Origin: DASWIP01 sp036397635 | Lineage (GTDB): Bacteria > Actinomycetota > AC-67 | Length of the DNA stretch: 49,075 nucleotides | Direction of reading: 5' to 3' | Assembly (NCBI GenBank): GCA_036397635.1 | Contig: DASWIP010000115.1 | Span: forward strand, 1-49,075 | In this document: one piece after another, positions 24,275 through 33,059 of the stretch | Layout of the letters: each line of letters begins with the position of its first letter | How positions within the stretch are numbered: the first letter of the stretch is position 1 | The notes under the pieces: model-generated | What the model was told of the DNA's origin: nothing | What the model saw: only the letters and a program-made list of their open reading frames with translations | The model's database searches: none | Made by a program: the position numbers and the translations under genes

Positions 24275-26359
24275 ATGCCCGTGAAACGAGACGTAACCGG
24301 CCGGCCGGTCGAGCAGCGCGCGCTGGATCTCGAGCCGTTGCTGCGGCCCAAGACCATCGCCGTCGTCGGTGCCTCCGACTCCCCAGGCAGCCAGAGCGCG
24401 TTCAACTGGCGGCTGCTCAAAGGCTGGTCCGAGCAGCAGGGCCGTCGCGTGATCCCGGTCAACCCGAACCGCGAGAGCGTCGACGGCGAGCGCTGCTATC
24501 CGAACCTGGCCGCGGTCCCCGACGAGGTCGACGTCGCGGTCGTGATCACCGCGCACGCCGCACCGGCGCTTCGAGACGCCATCGATGCCCGCATCGGATA
24601 CGTGGTCATCTTCACGGCCGGCTTCGCCGAAACGGGCCCGGCGGGCGTCGCCAAACAGCACGAGCTCGAAGCATTGATCCGAGACAACGACGTGCACGTG
24701 CTCGGACCCAACACGCCGCTGAACACCTTCCAGCCCTTCGACGACCTACCCGGTCGCACGATCGCCCTGATCACGCAGAGCGGACATCAGGGCCGGCCGA
24801 TCTATCAGGCACAGCAACAGGGGGTCGCGCTCGCAGGCTGGGCGCCGACCGGCAACGAGAGCGACCTGGAATCCGCCGACTTCATCGCCTCGTTCGCCGA
24901 GCAGCGCGACGTCGGCGCGATCGCCGCCTACATCGAAGGGTTCAAGGACGGCCGCACGTTCATGCTCGCAGCGGATCGAGCAGCGCAGCGCGGCGTCCCG
25001 ATCACCATGATCAAGGTCGGTCGCAGCGCACTCGGCCGCTCGTGGGCGCAGAGCCACTCGGGTCACCTCGCCGGCTCCGACGCGATCACCGAGGCGGTCT
25101 TCCGGCAGGTCGGCGTGACGCGCGTGGACGGGTTGGACGAGCTGCTCGACACGTCGAAGATGTTCGCGCGCGCGGCACCGCCGGCCGGCGACGGCGTGGC
25201 GATCTACTCGATCTCGGGCGGCACCTGCTCGCACATGGCCGATTGGGCGGCCTCGATGGGCTTGCGCGTGCCCGAGTTGACCGAAGCGACGCAGGAGGCT
25301 CTGCGCGAGTGGATCCCCGAGTTCCTGCGCATCTCGAACCCGATCGACTCGGGCGGCATCGCAACCGGCGACGAGCGCGGTCCCAAGATCCTCGAGTCCA
25401 TCCTGGCCGACCCGAACGTCGCCGTGTTGATCGCGCCGATCGCGGGCTCCTTCTCGCCGATCTCGGACAAGCTCGCGCAGGACCTCGTGGACGCCGCTGC
25501 TCGCACGGAGAAGCCTGTCTGCGTGATCTGGGGCTCACCCACCGCCGATGAGCCCGGCTACCAGCAGATCCTGATGCCCTCCGCGCTCCCGGTGTTCCGG
25601 TCGGCGCGCAACTGCCTTAACGCGGTCAAAGCCTGGCTCGACTATCACGCGTTCCGCGCGCGTTACCGCTCGCCGTTCGCCCGGGTGCCGATGCGGCCGC
25701 TGCCGGCGGCGAAGGGTGCGCGCGCGCTGCTCGCCCCGGGAACGAACAGCGAGCACGCGTCCAAGCAGATCCTCGCCGCGTACGGCATCCCGGTCACGCG
25801 CGAGCAGCACTGCGCGACCGCCGCCGAGGCGGTGCGCGCGGCGAAGTCGATCGGCTACCCCGTGGTCGTGAAGGCGTCCGGTGTTGCGCACAAGAGCGAC
25901 CGCGGGCTCGTGCGCGTCGGGGTCGCGTCCGATCGCGACGTCCGAGCAGCGTTCACCGACCTCGCGCCCCACGGCAACGGCGTGCTCGTGTCGGAGATGG
26001 TGACCGGTGGCGTGGAGACGATCGTGGGCGTCGTGCAGGACGAGCTGTTCGGTCCGGCGGTGATGTTCGGGCTCGGCGGCATCGCGGTCGAGGTCTTCGC
26101 CGACGTGACGTTCCGGGTGCCGCCGTTCGACCGCGCCGAGGCGCGCCGGATGATCGAGGAGATCCGTGCGTTCCCGCTGTTGCGAGGCGCGCGCGGCGCG
26201 CCGAAGGCGAACCTGCGCGCGCTGGTGGACGTGATCATGAAGGTGCAACGCCTCGCGATGGACCTCTCCGATGATATCGCCGAGCTCGACATCAATCCGC
26301 TGCTCGTCACGCCCGAGCGCGCGGTCGCGCTCGACGCGCTGGTTGTGGTGCGGTCATGA
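24275..26359 (+). CDS. ADP-forming acyl-CoA synthetase (acetate-CoA ligase type)
   Basis: Fused-chain NDP-forming acyl-CoA synthetase of 694 residues, which couples acyl-CoA to acyl-phosphate and ATP. In order: CoA-binding domain (TIAVVGASDSPGSQSAFNWR), succinyl-CoA-ligase-like domains with the phosphorylated His probably in SHSGHLAGSD, and a C-terminal ATP-grasp domain (PVVVKASGVAHKSDRGLV; ending ELDINPLLVTP). It is full-length. Its stop overlaps the next SDR start by 4 nt (ATGA). It may salvage energy from, or activate, short branched acids in a pathway with the SDR. Confidence 0.92.
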   Translation: MPVKRDVTGRPVEQRALDLEPLLRPKTIAVVGASDSPGSQSAFNWRLLKGWSEQQGRRVIPVNPNRESVDGERCYPNLAAVPDEVDVAVVITAHAAPALRDAIDARIGYVVIFTAGFAETGPAGVAKQHELEALIRDNDVHVLGPNTPLNTFQPFDDLPGRTIALITQSGHQGRPIYQAQQQGVALAGWAPTGNESDLESADFIASFAEQRDVGAIAAYIEGFKDGRTFMLAADRAAQRGVPITMIKVGRSALGRSWAQSHSGHLAGSDAITEAVFRQVGVTRVDGLDELLDTSKMFARAAPPAGDGVAIYSISGGTCSHMADWAASMGLRVPELTEATQEALREWIPEFLRISNPIDSGGIATGDERGPKILESILADPNVAVLIAPIAGSFSPISDKLAQDLVDAAARTEKPVCVIWGSPTADEPGYQQILMPSALPVFRSARNCLNAVKAWLDYHAFRARYRSPFARVPMRPLPAAKGARALLAPGTNSEHASKQILAAYGIPVTREQHCATAAEAVRAAKSIGYPVVVKASGVAHKSDRGLVRVGVASDRDVRAAFTDLAPHGNGVLVSEMVTGGVETIVGVVQDELFGPAVMFGLGGIAVEVFADVTFRVPPFDRAEARRMIEEIRAFPLLRGARGAPKANLRALVDVIMKVQRLAMDLSDDIAELDINPLLVTPERAVALDALVVVRS

Positions 26360-27219
26360 GCGGGCTGTCACCACCGCCGCCGCTCGGCGCGAGCGCGCTC
26401 CCGCCCGGCACGTTCGCCGAGCAGCTCGTCGTCGTCACCGGGGGAGGGACGGGACTCGGGAAGGCGATCGCGGTCGAGTTCGCCCGCCTGGGCGCCGAGA
26501 TCGCGATCGTTTCCCGCGACCCCTCGCATCATGATGCCGGCATCGCGGCGGTGGCCGACGTGGGCGCGCGCGCGACCGCGTTCGCCTGCGACATCCGCGA
26601 TGCCGCGCAGGTCGACGCCGCGTTCGACGCGATGGAGCAGCTCCCCGACGTGCTCGTCAACAACGCCGCCGGCAACTTCCCCGTCCCCGCCGAGGATCTC
26701 AGTCCGAACGGGTGGCGCGCCGTCACCCAGATCGTCGCCGACGGCACGTTTTTCTGCGCACGCGAGTTCGGCCGCCGTCACATCGCCGCCGGCACACCGG
26801 GGAGCATCGTCAACATCGGCGCGTCGTACGCATGGACGGGCGGCCCGGGGTTCGTCCACTCCGCGGCCGCGAAGGCCGCAGTGAAGAACCTGACCGAGAC
26901 GCTCGCGGTCGAGTGGGCGCCGTACGGCATCCGGCTGAACTACCTCGTTCCCGGGTTGATGCCACACGCCGACGAGACCGCGGACATCAAGGGAGTCCCA
27001 GAGCGTGGCCAAGCGGAGGATCGGCGCGCGCCCGCGCTGCGGGTCGGCGAACCGCGCGAGATCGGCTGGGCCGCAACGTACCTTGCTTCGCCATACGCTG
27101 CGTACATCACCGGCGCGACGCTCACCGTGGACGGCGCGAACTGGCAGCGGCGGGCGATGCTGCAACCCGAATTCCGACCCATCCGCGAGCAGCTCGGCAA
27201 AGACCCGTTCACACCGTGA
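26356..27219 (+). CDS. SDR resembling 2,4-dienoyl-CoA reductase
   Basis: SDR of 287 residues that would reduce dienoyl-CoA intermediates of unsaturated fatty acids with NADPH. Cofactor loop VTGGGTGLGKA and NNAAGNFPVPAEDLSPNGW match the dienoyl-CoA reductase subgroup. As in that group, the normal YxxxK is replaced (FVHSAAAKAA keeps the Lys, without Tyr). Arg in IVSRD fits NADPH. A proline-rich lead (LSPPPPLGASALPPG) precedes the fold. It overlaps the ADP-forming synthetase by 4 nt. Confidence 0.87.
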   Translation: MSGLSPPPPLGASALPPGTFAEQLVVVTGGGTGLGKAIAVEFARLGAEIAIVSRDPSHHDAGIAAVADVGARATAFACDIRDAAQVDAAFDAMEQLPDVLVNNAAGNFPVPAEDLSPNGWRAVTQIVADGTFFCAREFGRRHIAAGTPGSIVNIGASYAWTGGPGFVHSAAAKAAVKNLTETLAVEWAPYGIRLNYLVPGLMPHADETADIKGVPERGQAEDRRAPALRVGEPREIGWAATYLASPYAAYITGATLTVDGANWQRRAMLQPEFRPIREQLGKDPFTP

Positions 27220-27227
27220 TCAGCGGT

Positions 27228-27419
27228 TCACCGGTCGTCTAGTTGAGACCAGACCTCAGAATCGATGTGTTCGAAATCCCGCATCACGTCGTCGTTATCT
27301 CGCATGAAATCAGGATCATCGGAGGCGCGCCGGAAGGCCTTCTCCAGCGCACGGCGGGCGACGTCCGACTCGCCGGCACCGTCCACCGGCCGGTCGCCGG
27401 ACATCGGTCTGTCTGCCAT
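27228..27419 (-). CDS. Small acidic protein, unknown function
   Basis: Open frame of 63 residues, highly charged, with many Asp (FRRASDDPDFMRDNDDVMRD). It has no signal, membrane segment or recognised domain. Composition and a full-length frame with no competing gene make coding plausible, but no ribosome site is evident ahead of the ATG, and a second Met sits 5 codons in. It is convergent with the SDR, 8 bp from its stop. Confidence 0.5.
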   Translation of the reverse strand: MADRPMSGDRPVDGAGESDVARRALEKAFRRASDDPDFMRDNDDVMRDFEHIDSEVWSQLDDR

Positions 27420-27454
27420 AGCATGTCAACGCTACATCGGACAGGGGGCGGTGG

Positions 27455-28240
27455 CTACCTCGCGCGGAAGTTGGGCGCGCGCTGCTCGGCCCGGGCCTTC
27501 TTCAGCTCGGCGTAGTCCTCGCTGGCGAAGATCGCGGTTTGCGCGAGCTTCTCTTCGTGCAGCGTTCGCTCGACCGCCGGAACCCCAAGCCCTCGGATCA
27601 CGTTCATCGCGAACCGCACGGCCAAGGGTGACCGCGAGGCGATCGCGCGCGCGACCTCCAGCGCTGCGTCGTCGAGCTGCTCGAGCGGGACGACGCGACT
27701 GACCACGCCATGCTGCAACGCTTCGGCGGCATCCATCACCCGGCCGGTCAGCGCCAGGTCGGCGGCGAGGCCGTGGCCGGCCATCTGGAAGATCCGCGCC
27801 GCGCCACCCGAGTCGGGGATCACGCCGTGCTGGGTCTCGGGTAACGCCATGCGCGCGTCCGCGGCTGCGATGCGCACGTCGCACAGCAGCGCGCGCTCGA
27901 ACGACCCGCCGAGCGCCCAGCCTTTCAGCGCGACCACCACAGGCACGGGCATCGTGTAGAGGACGCGCGTGCGCGCGTGACCGCGCTCGATGTACTCGAG
28001 ATCCGACTCGCCGCCGGCGCGGATGCCCAACTCGGCGGTGTCGCGGCCCGACGAGAACGACTTCCCCTCGCCGCGCCACACGACGCAGCGCACTTCGCCG
28101 GTGCTCGCGCGCGCGGCGCACTCGTCCATCAGGTCGAAGAACAGCGAGTCCATCGCGTCGGTGAAGGCGTTGTGCCGCTCGGGCCGGTTCAGGCTGACCA
28201 CCGCCACCCGTTCATCGATCCGAAGCGTGACGGTTTCCAT
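27455..28240 (-). CDS. Enoyl-CoA hydratase/isomerase (crotonase)
   Basis: Crotonase of 261 residues, hydrating or isomerising enoyl-CoA in beta-oxidation. VVSLNRPERHNAF opens the fold; the oxyanion-hole strand FSSGRDTAELG and the block ALGGSFERALLCDVRIAA follow; Glu in PETQHGVIPDSGG matches one of the two acidic positions. In the first block the acidic residue is Glu next to Arg (FER). Two ATGs lie at 28246 and 28240; AGGAGG abuts the first and has 8-nt spacing to the second, so 28240 is preferred. Divergent from an acyl-CoA ligase across operator copy 5. Confidence 0.9.
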   Translation of the reverse strand: METVTLRIDERVAVVSLNRPERHNAFTDAMDSLFFDLMDECAARASTGEVRCVVWRGEGKSFSSGRDTAELGIRAGGESDLEYIERGHARTRVLYTMPVPVVVALKGWALGGSFERALLCDVRIAAADARMALPETQHGVIPDSGGAARIFQMAGHGLAADLALTGRVMDAAEALQHGVVSRVVPLEQLDDAALEVARAIASRSPLAVRFAMNVIRGLGVPAVERTLHEEKLAQTAIFASEDYAELKKARAEQRAPNFRAR

Positions 28241-28283
28241 GCGCATCCCCTCCTGGCCCGCGAGCGACGGTTCGTTTTATCAT

Positions 28284-28298
28284 CTGACGGACCGTCAG
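28284..28298. promoter_or_regulatory. Operator copy 5, CTGACGG-A-CCGTCAG
   Basis: Perfect palindrome in the 73-bp gap between the divergent crotonase (28240) and acyl-CoA ligase (28314), 43 and 15 bp from the two starts. It can control both directions. Confidence 0.75.
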
Positions 28299-28313
28299 AA
28301 CAGGGGGCGCGCG

Positions 28314-29831
28314 ATGCTCGAAGCCGGGAGCCTGTGGGAGCTGATCACTGCGCGCGCCGACGCAACCCCCGACGCGCGCATGGCGGTCGACGAACGGGGC
28401 GAGCAGCTCACCTTCGGCGCCTACCGCGCGCGCGTCGAGCGGGTCGCCGCGGGTTTCGCGGCGCGCGGCCTGGTTCCGGGAGACGTGGTGTCGTGGCAGC
28501 TACCGTCGTGGCTCGAGTCGATGGTGCTCGTTGGCGCGCTGTCGCGGCTCGGCGTTGTGCAGAACCCGATCCTGCCGATCTACCGCGAGCGCGAGGTCGG
28601 GTTCATCGCGCGCCAGGCCCGCTCGAAGCTTCTGATCGTGCCGTCCCAGTTCCGCGGCTTCGGCTTCGAGGCGATGGCGCGCGGCATCGCCGCCGACGTG
28701 GACGGCCTCGAGGTGCTCGTCGCCGATCGCGTGCTCCCCGAGGGAGATCCGTCCACGCTGCCCCCGACACCCGCCGACGGCGACGCGGTGCGCTGGCTGT
28801 TCTACACCTCGGGCACGACCGCGGATCCGAAGGGCGCGCAACACACGGATCGCACGATCATGGCGACCGCGCGCGGCATGAATCAGCGCCTCGCGCTCAC
28901 CGCCGGTGACCGGCATTCGCTCGTGTTCCCGTTCACCCACATCGGCGGGATCATCTGGCTGTTCTCCGGCTTGATGACCGGGCTGACCAACATCGTGGAC
29001 GAAGCGTTCAACCCAGAGACGACGATCCCGCTGCTGCAGCGCGAGCGCGTCACGCTCGCCGGTTCGGGCACGTTCTTCCACATGGCCTATCTCGCGGCGC
29101 AGCGCGCGAACCCGGGCACGCCGCTGTTCCCCGGCGTGCGCGCCTGGCCGGGCGGCGGCGCGCCGAAGCCGCGGCAGTTGCACCACGACATCAAGAGCGA
29201 GTGCGGCGGGGCTGGGATCGTGAGCGGCTACGGGCTGACCGAAGCGCCGATCCTGACGATGGCGAGCCCCGACGATCCCGACGACGCGCTCGCGAACACC
29301 GAAGGCGCGGCGATGCCCGGCGTCGAGTTGAAGGTCATCACGCTTGAAGGCAAGATCGCCGGCGTCGGTGAGGAAGGCGAGATCCGCGCGAAGGCGCCGC
29401 AGACGATGAAGGGCTATCTCGACGCGCGCCTAGACATGGAGGCGTTCGATGAGGAGGGTTTCTTCCGCACCGGCGACCTCGGTCGCATCGACGCCGACGG
29501 GTTCGTCACCATCACCGGCCGCCTGAAGGACATCATCATCCGAAAGGGCGAGAACATCAGCGCGAAAGAGGTCGAGGACCTGCTGTTCGGCCACCCCAAC
29601 GTCGCCGATGTCGCGGTGATCGGCCTGCCAGACGAGGCCAGCGGCGAGCGCGCGTGCGCGGTGGTGGTGCCGAAAGACGGCGAGCCGACGCTCGGGGATC
29701 TCACGACCTTCCTGATCGAGAGAGGCTTGCGCAAGCAGGCGCTGCCCGAGCAGCTCGAGCTGCTCGACGCGTTGCCGCGCAACCCCGCCGGAAAGATCCT
29801 CAAGCAGGACCTCAAGAAGCGCTTCGCCTAA
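28314..29831 (+). CDS. AMP-forming acyl-CoA ligase
   Basis: Adenylating ligase of 505 residues. Motifs: phosphate loop FYTSGTTADPKGAQ, GYGLTEAPI, TGDLGRIDADG, hinge GRLKDIIIRKGENIS and the terminal Lys in NPAGKILKQDL. The ATG at 28314 lies 15 bp after operator copy 5; the frame is open upstream across the divergent crotonase but without homology. Its TAA overlaps the convergent PadR stop by 4 bp. Together with the crotonase and nearby SDR it supplies acyl activation and hydration steps of a beta-oxidation route. Confidence 0.91.
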   Translation: MLEAGSLWELITARADATPDARMAVDERGEQLTFGAYRARVERVAAGFAARGLVPGDVVSWQLPSWLESMVLVGALSRLGVVQNPILPIYREREVGFIARQARSKLLIVPSQFRGFGFEAMARGIAADVDGLEVLVADRVLPEGDPSTLPPTPADGDAVRWLFYTSGTTADPKGAQHTDRTIMATARGMNQRLALTAGDRHSLVFPFTHIGGIIWLFSGLMTGLTNIVDEAFNPETTIPLLQRERVTLAGSGTFFHMAYLAAQRANPGTPLFPGVRAWPGGGAPKPRQLHHDIKSECGGAGIVSGYGLTEAPILTMASPDDPDDALANTEGAAMPGVELKVITLEGKIAGVGEEGEIRAKAPQTMKGYLDARLDMEAFDEEGFFRTGDLGRIDADGFVTITGRLKDIIIRKGENISAKEVEDLLFGHPNVADVAVIGLPDEASGERACAVVVPKDGEPTLGDLTTFLIERGLRKQALPEQLELLDALPRNPAGKILKQDLKKRFA

Positions 29832-30472
29832 CGCCAGGTCGCGCGCGCGCGCTCGAGCAGCTCCACGTTCGCCGCCAGCGCGTCACGGTCCAGCGTCGCC
29901 TCCGAGGGGTCGTCCGGCCAGTCCCGCACTAGGCTGAGCGCCCAGGTTGCCCAATGTTCGACGAACAGCGTGAACTCCGAGATGAAACGGCCGGTGATCA
30001 GGACGTGGGCGACTCGCTGCTGGAACGGGTTGGTGCCGTCCAGGAACGAGCGTCCGGTTTCGATGTGGACCTCGATGTCCTCGCGCGCCCAGGTCTGCGC
30101 TGCTCGCAGGTTCGCGATCACATCGGCCTTGGTGCCGTGCTCGGCGAGGAAGACCTTGACGAGCTGCTCGTACTCGAGCTGCGGGGGAGCGCCCGGCTCG
30201 GCGAGCCACGCCGCGAGCGCGCGCCGTCCCTTCGCCGTGATCGAGTAGGTGGTGTGGCGTCGCCTGCCCGTCTTGCCCGTCGCCGCCTTCGCGTAGCCCA
30301 GCTCCACCAGGCGCTTTGGGCCTTCGTAGACCTTGCTGCGAACCCGCGGCCAGATGCGGCGGAGGGAGCGGTCGAACTGGCGCTCGAGTTCGTAGGTCGT
30401 GAACGGCCGGATGGCGAGCAGGCCGAGGATGGCCAGCAGCGTAGGATTCGCCGGAGATGTGCTTGACTTCAT
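29828..30472 (-). CDS. PadR-family transcriptional regulator
   Basis: Regulator of 214 residues: an N-terminal winged helix (about 12-90; TLLAILGLLAIRPFTTYELE, then RRRHTTYSITAKGRRALAAW, the wing and end of the PadR domain) and a C-terminal Vir_AT-II-like helical domain for dimer formation. The ATG at 30472 with AGAGGGG 3 nt upstream is chosen over the ATG at 30502. Divergent from the methyltransferase; the repeats at 30482-30513 in between are probable targets. PadR proteins usually repress the neighbouring gene until a phenolic or other ligand binds. Confidence 0.88.
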   Translation of the reverse strand: MKSSTSPANPTLLAILGLLAIRPFTTYELERQFDRSLRRIWPRVRSKVYEGPKRLVELGYAKAATGKTGRRRHTTYSITAKGRRALAAWLAEPGAPPQLEYEQLVKVFLAEHGTKADVIANLRAAQTWAREDIEVHIETGRSFLDGTNPFQQRVAHVLITGRFISEFTLFVEHWATWALSLVRDWPDDPSEATLDRDALAANVELLERARATWR

Positions 30473-30481
30473 GGTCCCCTC

Positions 30482-30513
30482 TGGACTATAAGGATGGTCC
30501 ACATGGGACTATA
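30482..30513. promoter_or_regulatory. PadR promoter/operator region
   Basis: GGACTATA is repeated directly at 30483 and 30506, and TGGAC (30482-30486) pairs with GTCCA (30497-30501). The stretch is AT-richer than its surroundings and lies between PadR and the divergent methyltransferase, which it probably controls. Confidence 0.5.
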
Positions 30514-30544
30514 GCATCGTGGCCTGAAGCGGGGGAGATGGGCT

Positions 30545-31372
30545 GTGGCAAACGAGGAGCAGCGCAAGGCCTGGGACGGCCCCGAGGGCGACATCTGGAC
30601 CGAGAACGAGTCCTTCTACTCACAAGGCGCCAGGTTCCTGACTCCTCACCTGTTCGCCGCGGCCGAGATCGGCCCCGGCGAGCGCGTGCTCGACGTCGGC
30701 TGCGGGACCGGTGAGACCACCCGGCTCGCCGCGCGTGCTGGGAAGGAGGCGCTGGGCGTCGATCTGTCGTGGCGGATGCTCGCGCGCGCGCGCGAACGCG
30801 CCACCGCCGAGGCGCTGACGAACGTTCTGTTCGAGCAGGCGGACGCGCAGACGCACACGTTCGAGCAGGGCGCCTTCGACGTGGTGATCAGTCGCTTCGG
30901 CGCGATGTTCTTCGACGATCCGGTCGCGGCTTTCACCAACATCGCGCGCGCGCTCACGCCCGGAGCCGGGGTGGCGATGCTGTGCTGGCGCTCGCCCGCC
31001 GAGAACGAGTGGGTGAGCGAGCTCTTGCGGGCGGTCACTGGTCTGGCGGAGGTGCCGTCGCCGCCGCCGGGTGCACCGGGTCCGTTCGCGTTCGCCGACG
31101 CCGGCTACGTGCGAGGTATCCTCCGAGACGCCGGATCCGTGGATATCACCCTGGATCCGGTGGAGGAGCCTATGTTCATTGGGTCAGACGCGAACGAGGC
31201 GTTCGAGTCGCTGATGCGTCTGAGCGTGGTCGCCGGGGCGACCCGCGACATGGATGATGCCGGGCGACGCGCCGTCTCCGAACGGGTGCGCGCGCTGGCG
31301 GGGGACCACGAGACGTCCGATGGGGTCCTGTTGGGATCCGCGGCGTGGATGGTGCGCGCGCGAGCGCGCTGA
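30545..31372 (+). CDS. Class I SAM-dependent methyltransferase
   Basis: Methyltransferase of 275 residues. Motif I is RVLDVGCGTGETTRLA (about 47-62), followed by the acidic LGVDLSW of motif II and FEQADAQTHTF, then FDVVISRFGAMFF. The C-terminal half is substrate-specific and unassigned. The start is GTG at 30545 behind GGGGGAG. It is divergent from PadR and 12 bp ahead of a flavin-dependent enzyme, so the pair is probably a PadR-controlled unit acting on one small molecule. Confidence 0.87.
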   Translation: MANEEQRKAWDGPEGDIWTENESFYSQGARFLTPHLFAAAEIGPGERVLDVGCGTGETTRLAARAGKEALGVDLSWRMLARARERATAEALTNVLFEQADAQTHTFEQGAFDVVISRFGAMFFDDPVAAFTNIARALTPGAGVAMLCWRSPAENEWVSELLRAVTGLAEVPSPPPGAPGPFAFADAGYVRGILRDAGSVDITLDPVEEPMFIGSDANEAFESLMRLSVVAGATRDMDDAGRRAVSERVRALAGDHETSDGVLLGSAAWMVRARAR

Positions 31373-31384
31373 AAGGGGGAAGTC

Positions 31385-32539
31385 ATGGACACGGGAACCA
31401 TCCTCAAGAACGTCGAAGGGGTCCTGCCCGCCATACGCGAGCAGCGCGAAGCCATCGAGCAGGCGCGACGGTTGCCGCGCGAGGTCGTCGATCGGCTGAT
31501 CGGAACCGGGGTCTTCGGTCTCAATGTCCCTCGGGCGATCGGGGGACCTGAGGCGTCCCCGCTGGAAGGTATGCAGGCGATCGAGAGGGTCGCCTCGGCC
31601 GATGGCTCGGCCGGCTGGTGCACGATGATCGGACTCACCAGCAACATCGCCGCCGGGTACATGAACGAGCCCGGTGCGAAGGAGATCTTCACTGATCCCA
31701 GCGTCCCGGCTGCCGCGATCGCAGGACCGATCGGTCAGGCTGTGCCATCCGAGGGCGGATATCGAGTCAGCGGTCGCTGGCCGTTCGCCAGCGGCATCAC
31801 GCACGCTCCCTGGGTGTGGGCGGGCTGCCTGGTCATGGAGAACGGCGCACCGAAGATGACGCCGCACGGACCCGCGATGGTGCACGCGTTCCTGCCCACC
31901 AAGGACATCGAGATCCACGACACCTGGTACGTCAGCGGCTTGGCCGGCACCGGCAGCAACGACTTCAGCGCCGCCGACGTCTTCGTGCCCGAGCATCTGA
32001 CCTTCTCGCTGTTCGACCCCACGGGTCACCGCAGCGAGCCGTTGTATCAGATCCCGGTCGTGAACCTGTTCGTCGCGCAGGTCGCATCCGTGTCGTTGGG
32101 GATCGCGCGGGCCGCGCTCGATGAGCTGACCGAGCTGGCGGCGACCAAGGTGCCGACGCTGAGCCAGGTCCCGCTCGCGGACAAGCCGGTCGCGCAGATC
32201 GAGCTCGCGCGCATGGAAGCGGCGCTGGGTGGCGGACGCGCCTTCCTGTTCGATGTTGTCGAGCAGCTCTACGAGATCGCGCGCGCGGGCGGCACGGCAT
32301 CGATGCGGCTGCGCGCTCTCGGACGCGCCGCGGCGGTCAACGCCGTCGAGGTTGCCGCATCGGTGACCCGGCAGGCGACGACGCTTGTCGGTGGGAGCGC
32401 GCTGTACTCGTCCTCGGCGATGCAGCGTCACGCGCGCGACGCGGCGGCGATCACGCACCATTTCACCGTTTCGTCCCACACCTGGGAAGAAGCCGGCCGT
32501 GTGCTGCTGGGACGCGAGCCGACGGTGCCGTTGTTCTGA
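31385..32539 (+). CDS. Acyl-CoA-dehydrogenase-fold flavin monooxygenase (HsaA-like)
   Basis: Group D flavin monooxygenase-like protein of 384 residues with the acyl-CoA dehydrogenase fold. N-terminal helices run to about 110; the middle has GYRVSGRWPFASGITHAPW, which is the HsaA/HpaB-like form of the middle domain; the C-terminus has LGRAAAVNAVEVAASVTRQA and GGSALYSSSAMQRHARDAAA in place of the dehydrogenase Glu. Reduced flavin supplied by a separate reductase is normal for this group; the FMN reductase at 3044 is distant, so the partner is unknown. The ATG follows AAAGGGGGAAGTC, and the gene forms an operon with the methyltransferase. Desaturation or hydroxylation is possible. Confidence 0.83.
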   Translation: MDTGTILKNVEGVLPAIREQREAIEQARRLPREVVDRLIGTGVFGLNVPRAIGGPEASPLEGMQAIERVASADGSAGWCTMIGLTSNIAAGYMNEPGAKEIFTDPSVPAAAIAGPIGQAVPSEGGYRVSGRWPFASGITHAPWVWAGCLVMENGAPKMTPHGPAMVHAFLPTKDIEIHDTWYVSGLAGTGSNDFSAADVFVPEHLTFSLFDPTGHRSEPLYQIPVVNLFVAQVASVSLGIARAALDELTELAATKVPTLSQVPLADKPVAQIELARMEAALGGGRAFLFDVVEQLYEIARAGGTASMRLRALGRAAAVNAVEVAASVTRQATTLVGGSALYSSSAMQRHARDAAAITHHFTVSSHTWEEAGRVLLGREPTVPLF

Positions 32540-32912
32540 TCAGCCTTGTTCTTTGAGGTTGGCGAGCACGAGGTCCATGGTCTTCTGCAGTTCCGCCGTC
32601 GGGCTGAACTCAACGAGCTCGGTCTCTGCGTACATCAACGGTGTGTGACCCGGGCGGGCGTGATTGACGTCGCCTGCGACGAGCTCTTCCACGTTGCCGT
32701 CGGTGTAGCGATACGCGACCTTCCCGCGCATGATGTACCCGAAGTGCGGGCACTGGCAGGCGTCGTTCGGAGCCCTTGAACAGATGCGAGGGGTCCGCGT
32801 CCTCCGTATCCGTCTCGAACCTGACCGTGTAGCCGGCGAGATCCTCGTAGCGGCCTTCGAAGCCGTCCATGGTCTCGAGCTGTGAGGCCGTGTCCCTGGA
32901 AACCTTGGGCAT
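32540..32912 (-). pseudogene. Cupin-domain protein with a frameshift
   Basis: The reading starts at ATG 32912 (MPKVSRDTASQLETMDGFEG, then DLAGYTVRFETDTEDADPSH, LFKG) and continues after about 32771 in another frame (PNDACQCPHFGYIMRGKVAY, then VEELVAGDVNHARPGHTPLM). Joined, the pieces give a normal ~124-residue small cupin with a metal-site-like HxxPGH. The join reads GGC-T-CCG where family members have KGLP, which fits loss of 2 nt (or gain of 1). It is either a damaged gene or a sequencing error; nothing else in it is broken. The neighbouring monooxygenase is convergent. Confidence 0.7.
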
Positions 32913-33059
32913 GGGTCCTCCTCGTGCAGGCTGCTCGAGCAGCAGCGACCAGCCGGACGATACGGGACACGGGGTTTTGGAAATCCCCGCCGGCTGCGCC
33001 GTTCCCTGGGTCTGCGTGGTGGACGAGACTGTGATCGGTCAAGCCCTCCGATCCACAGG

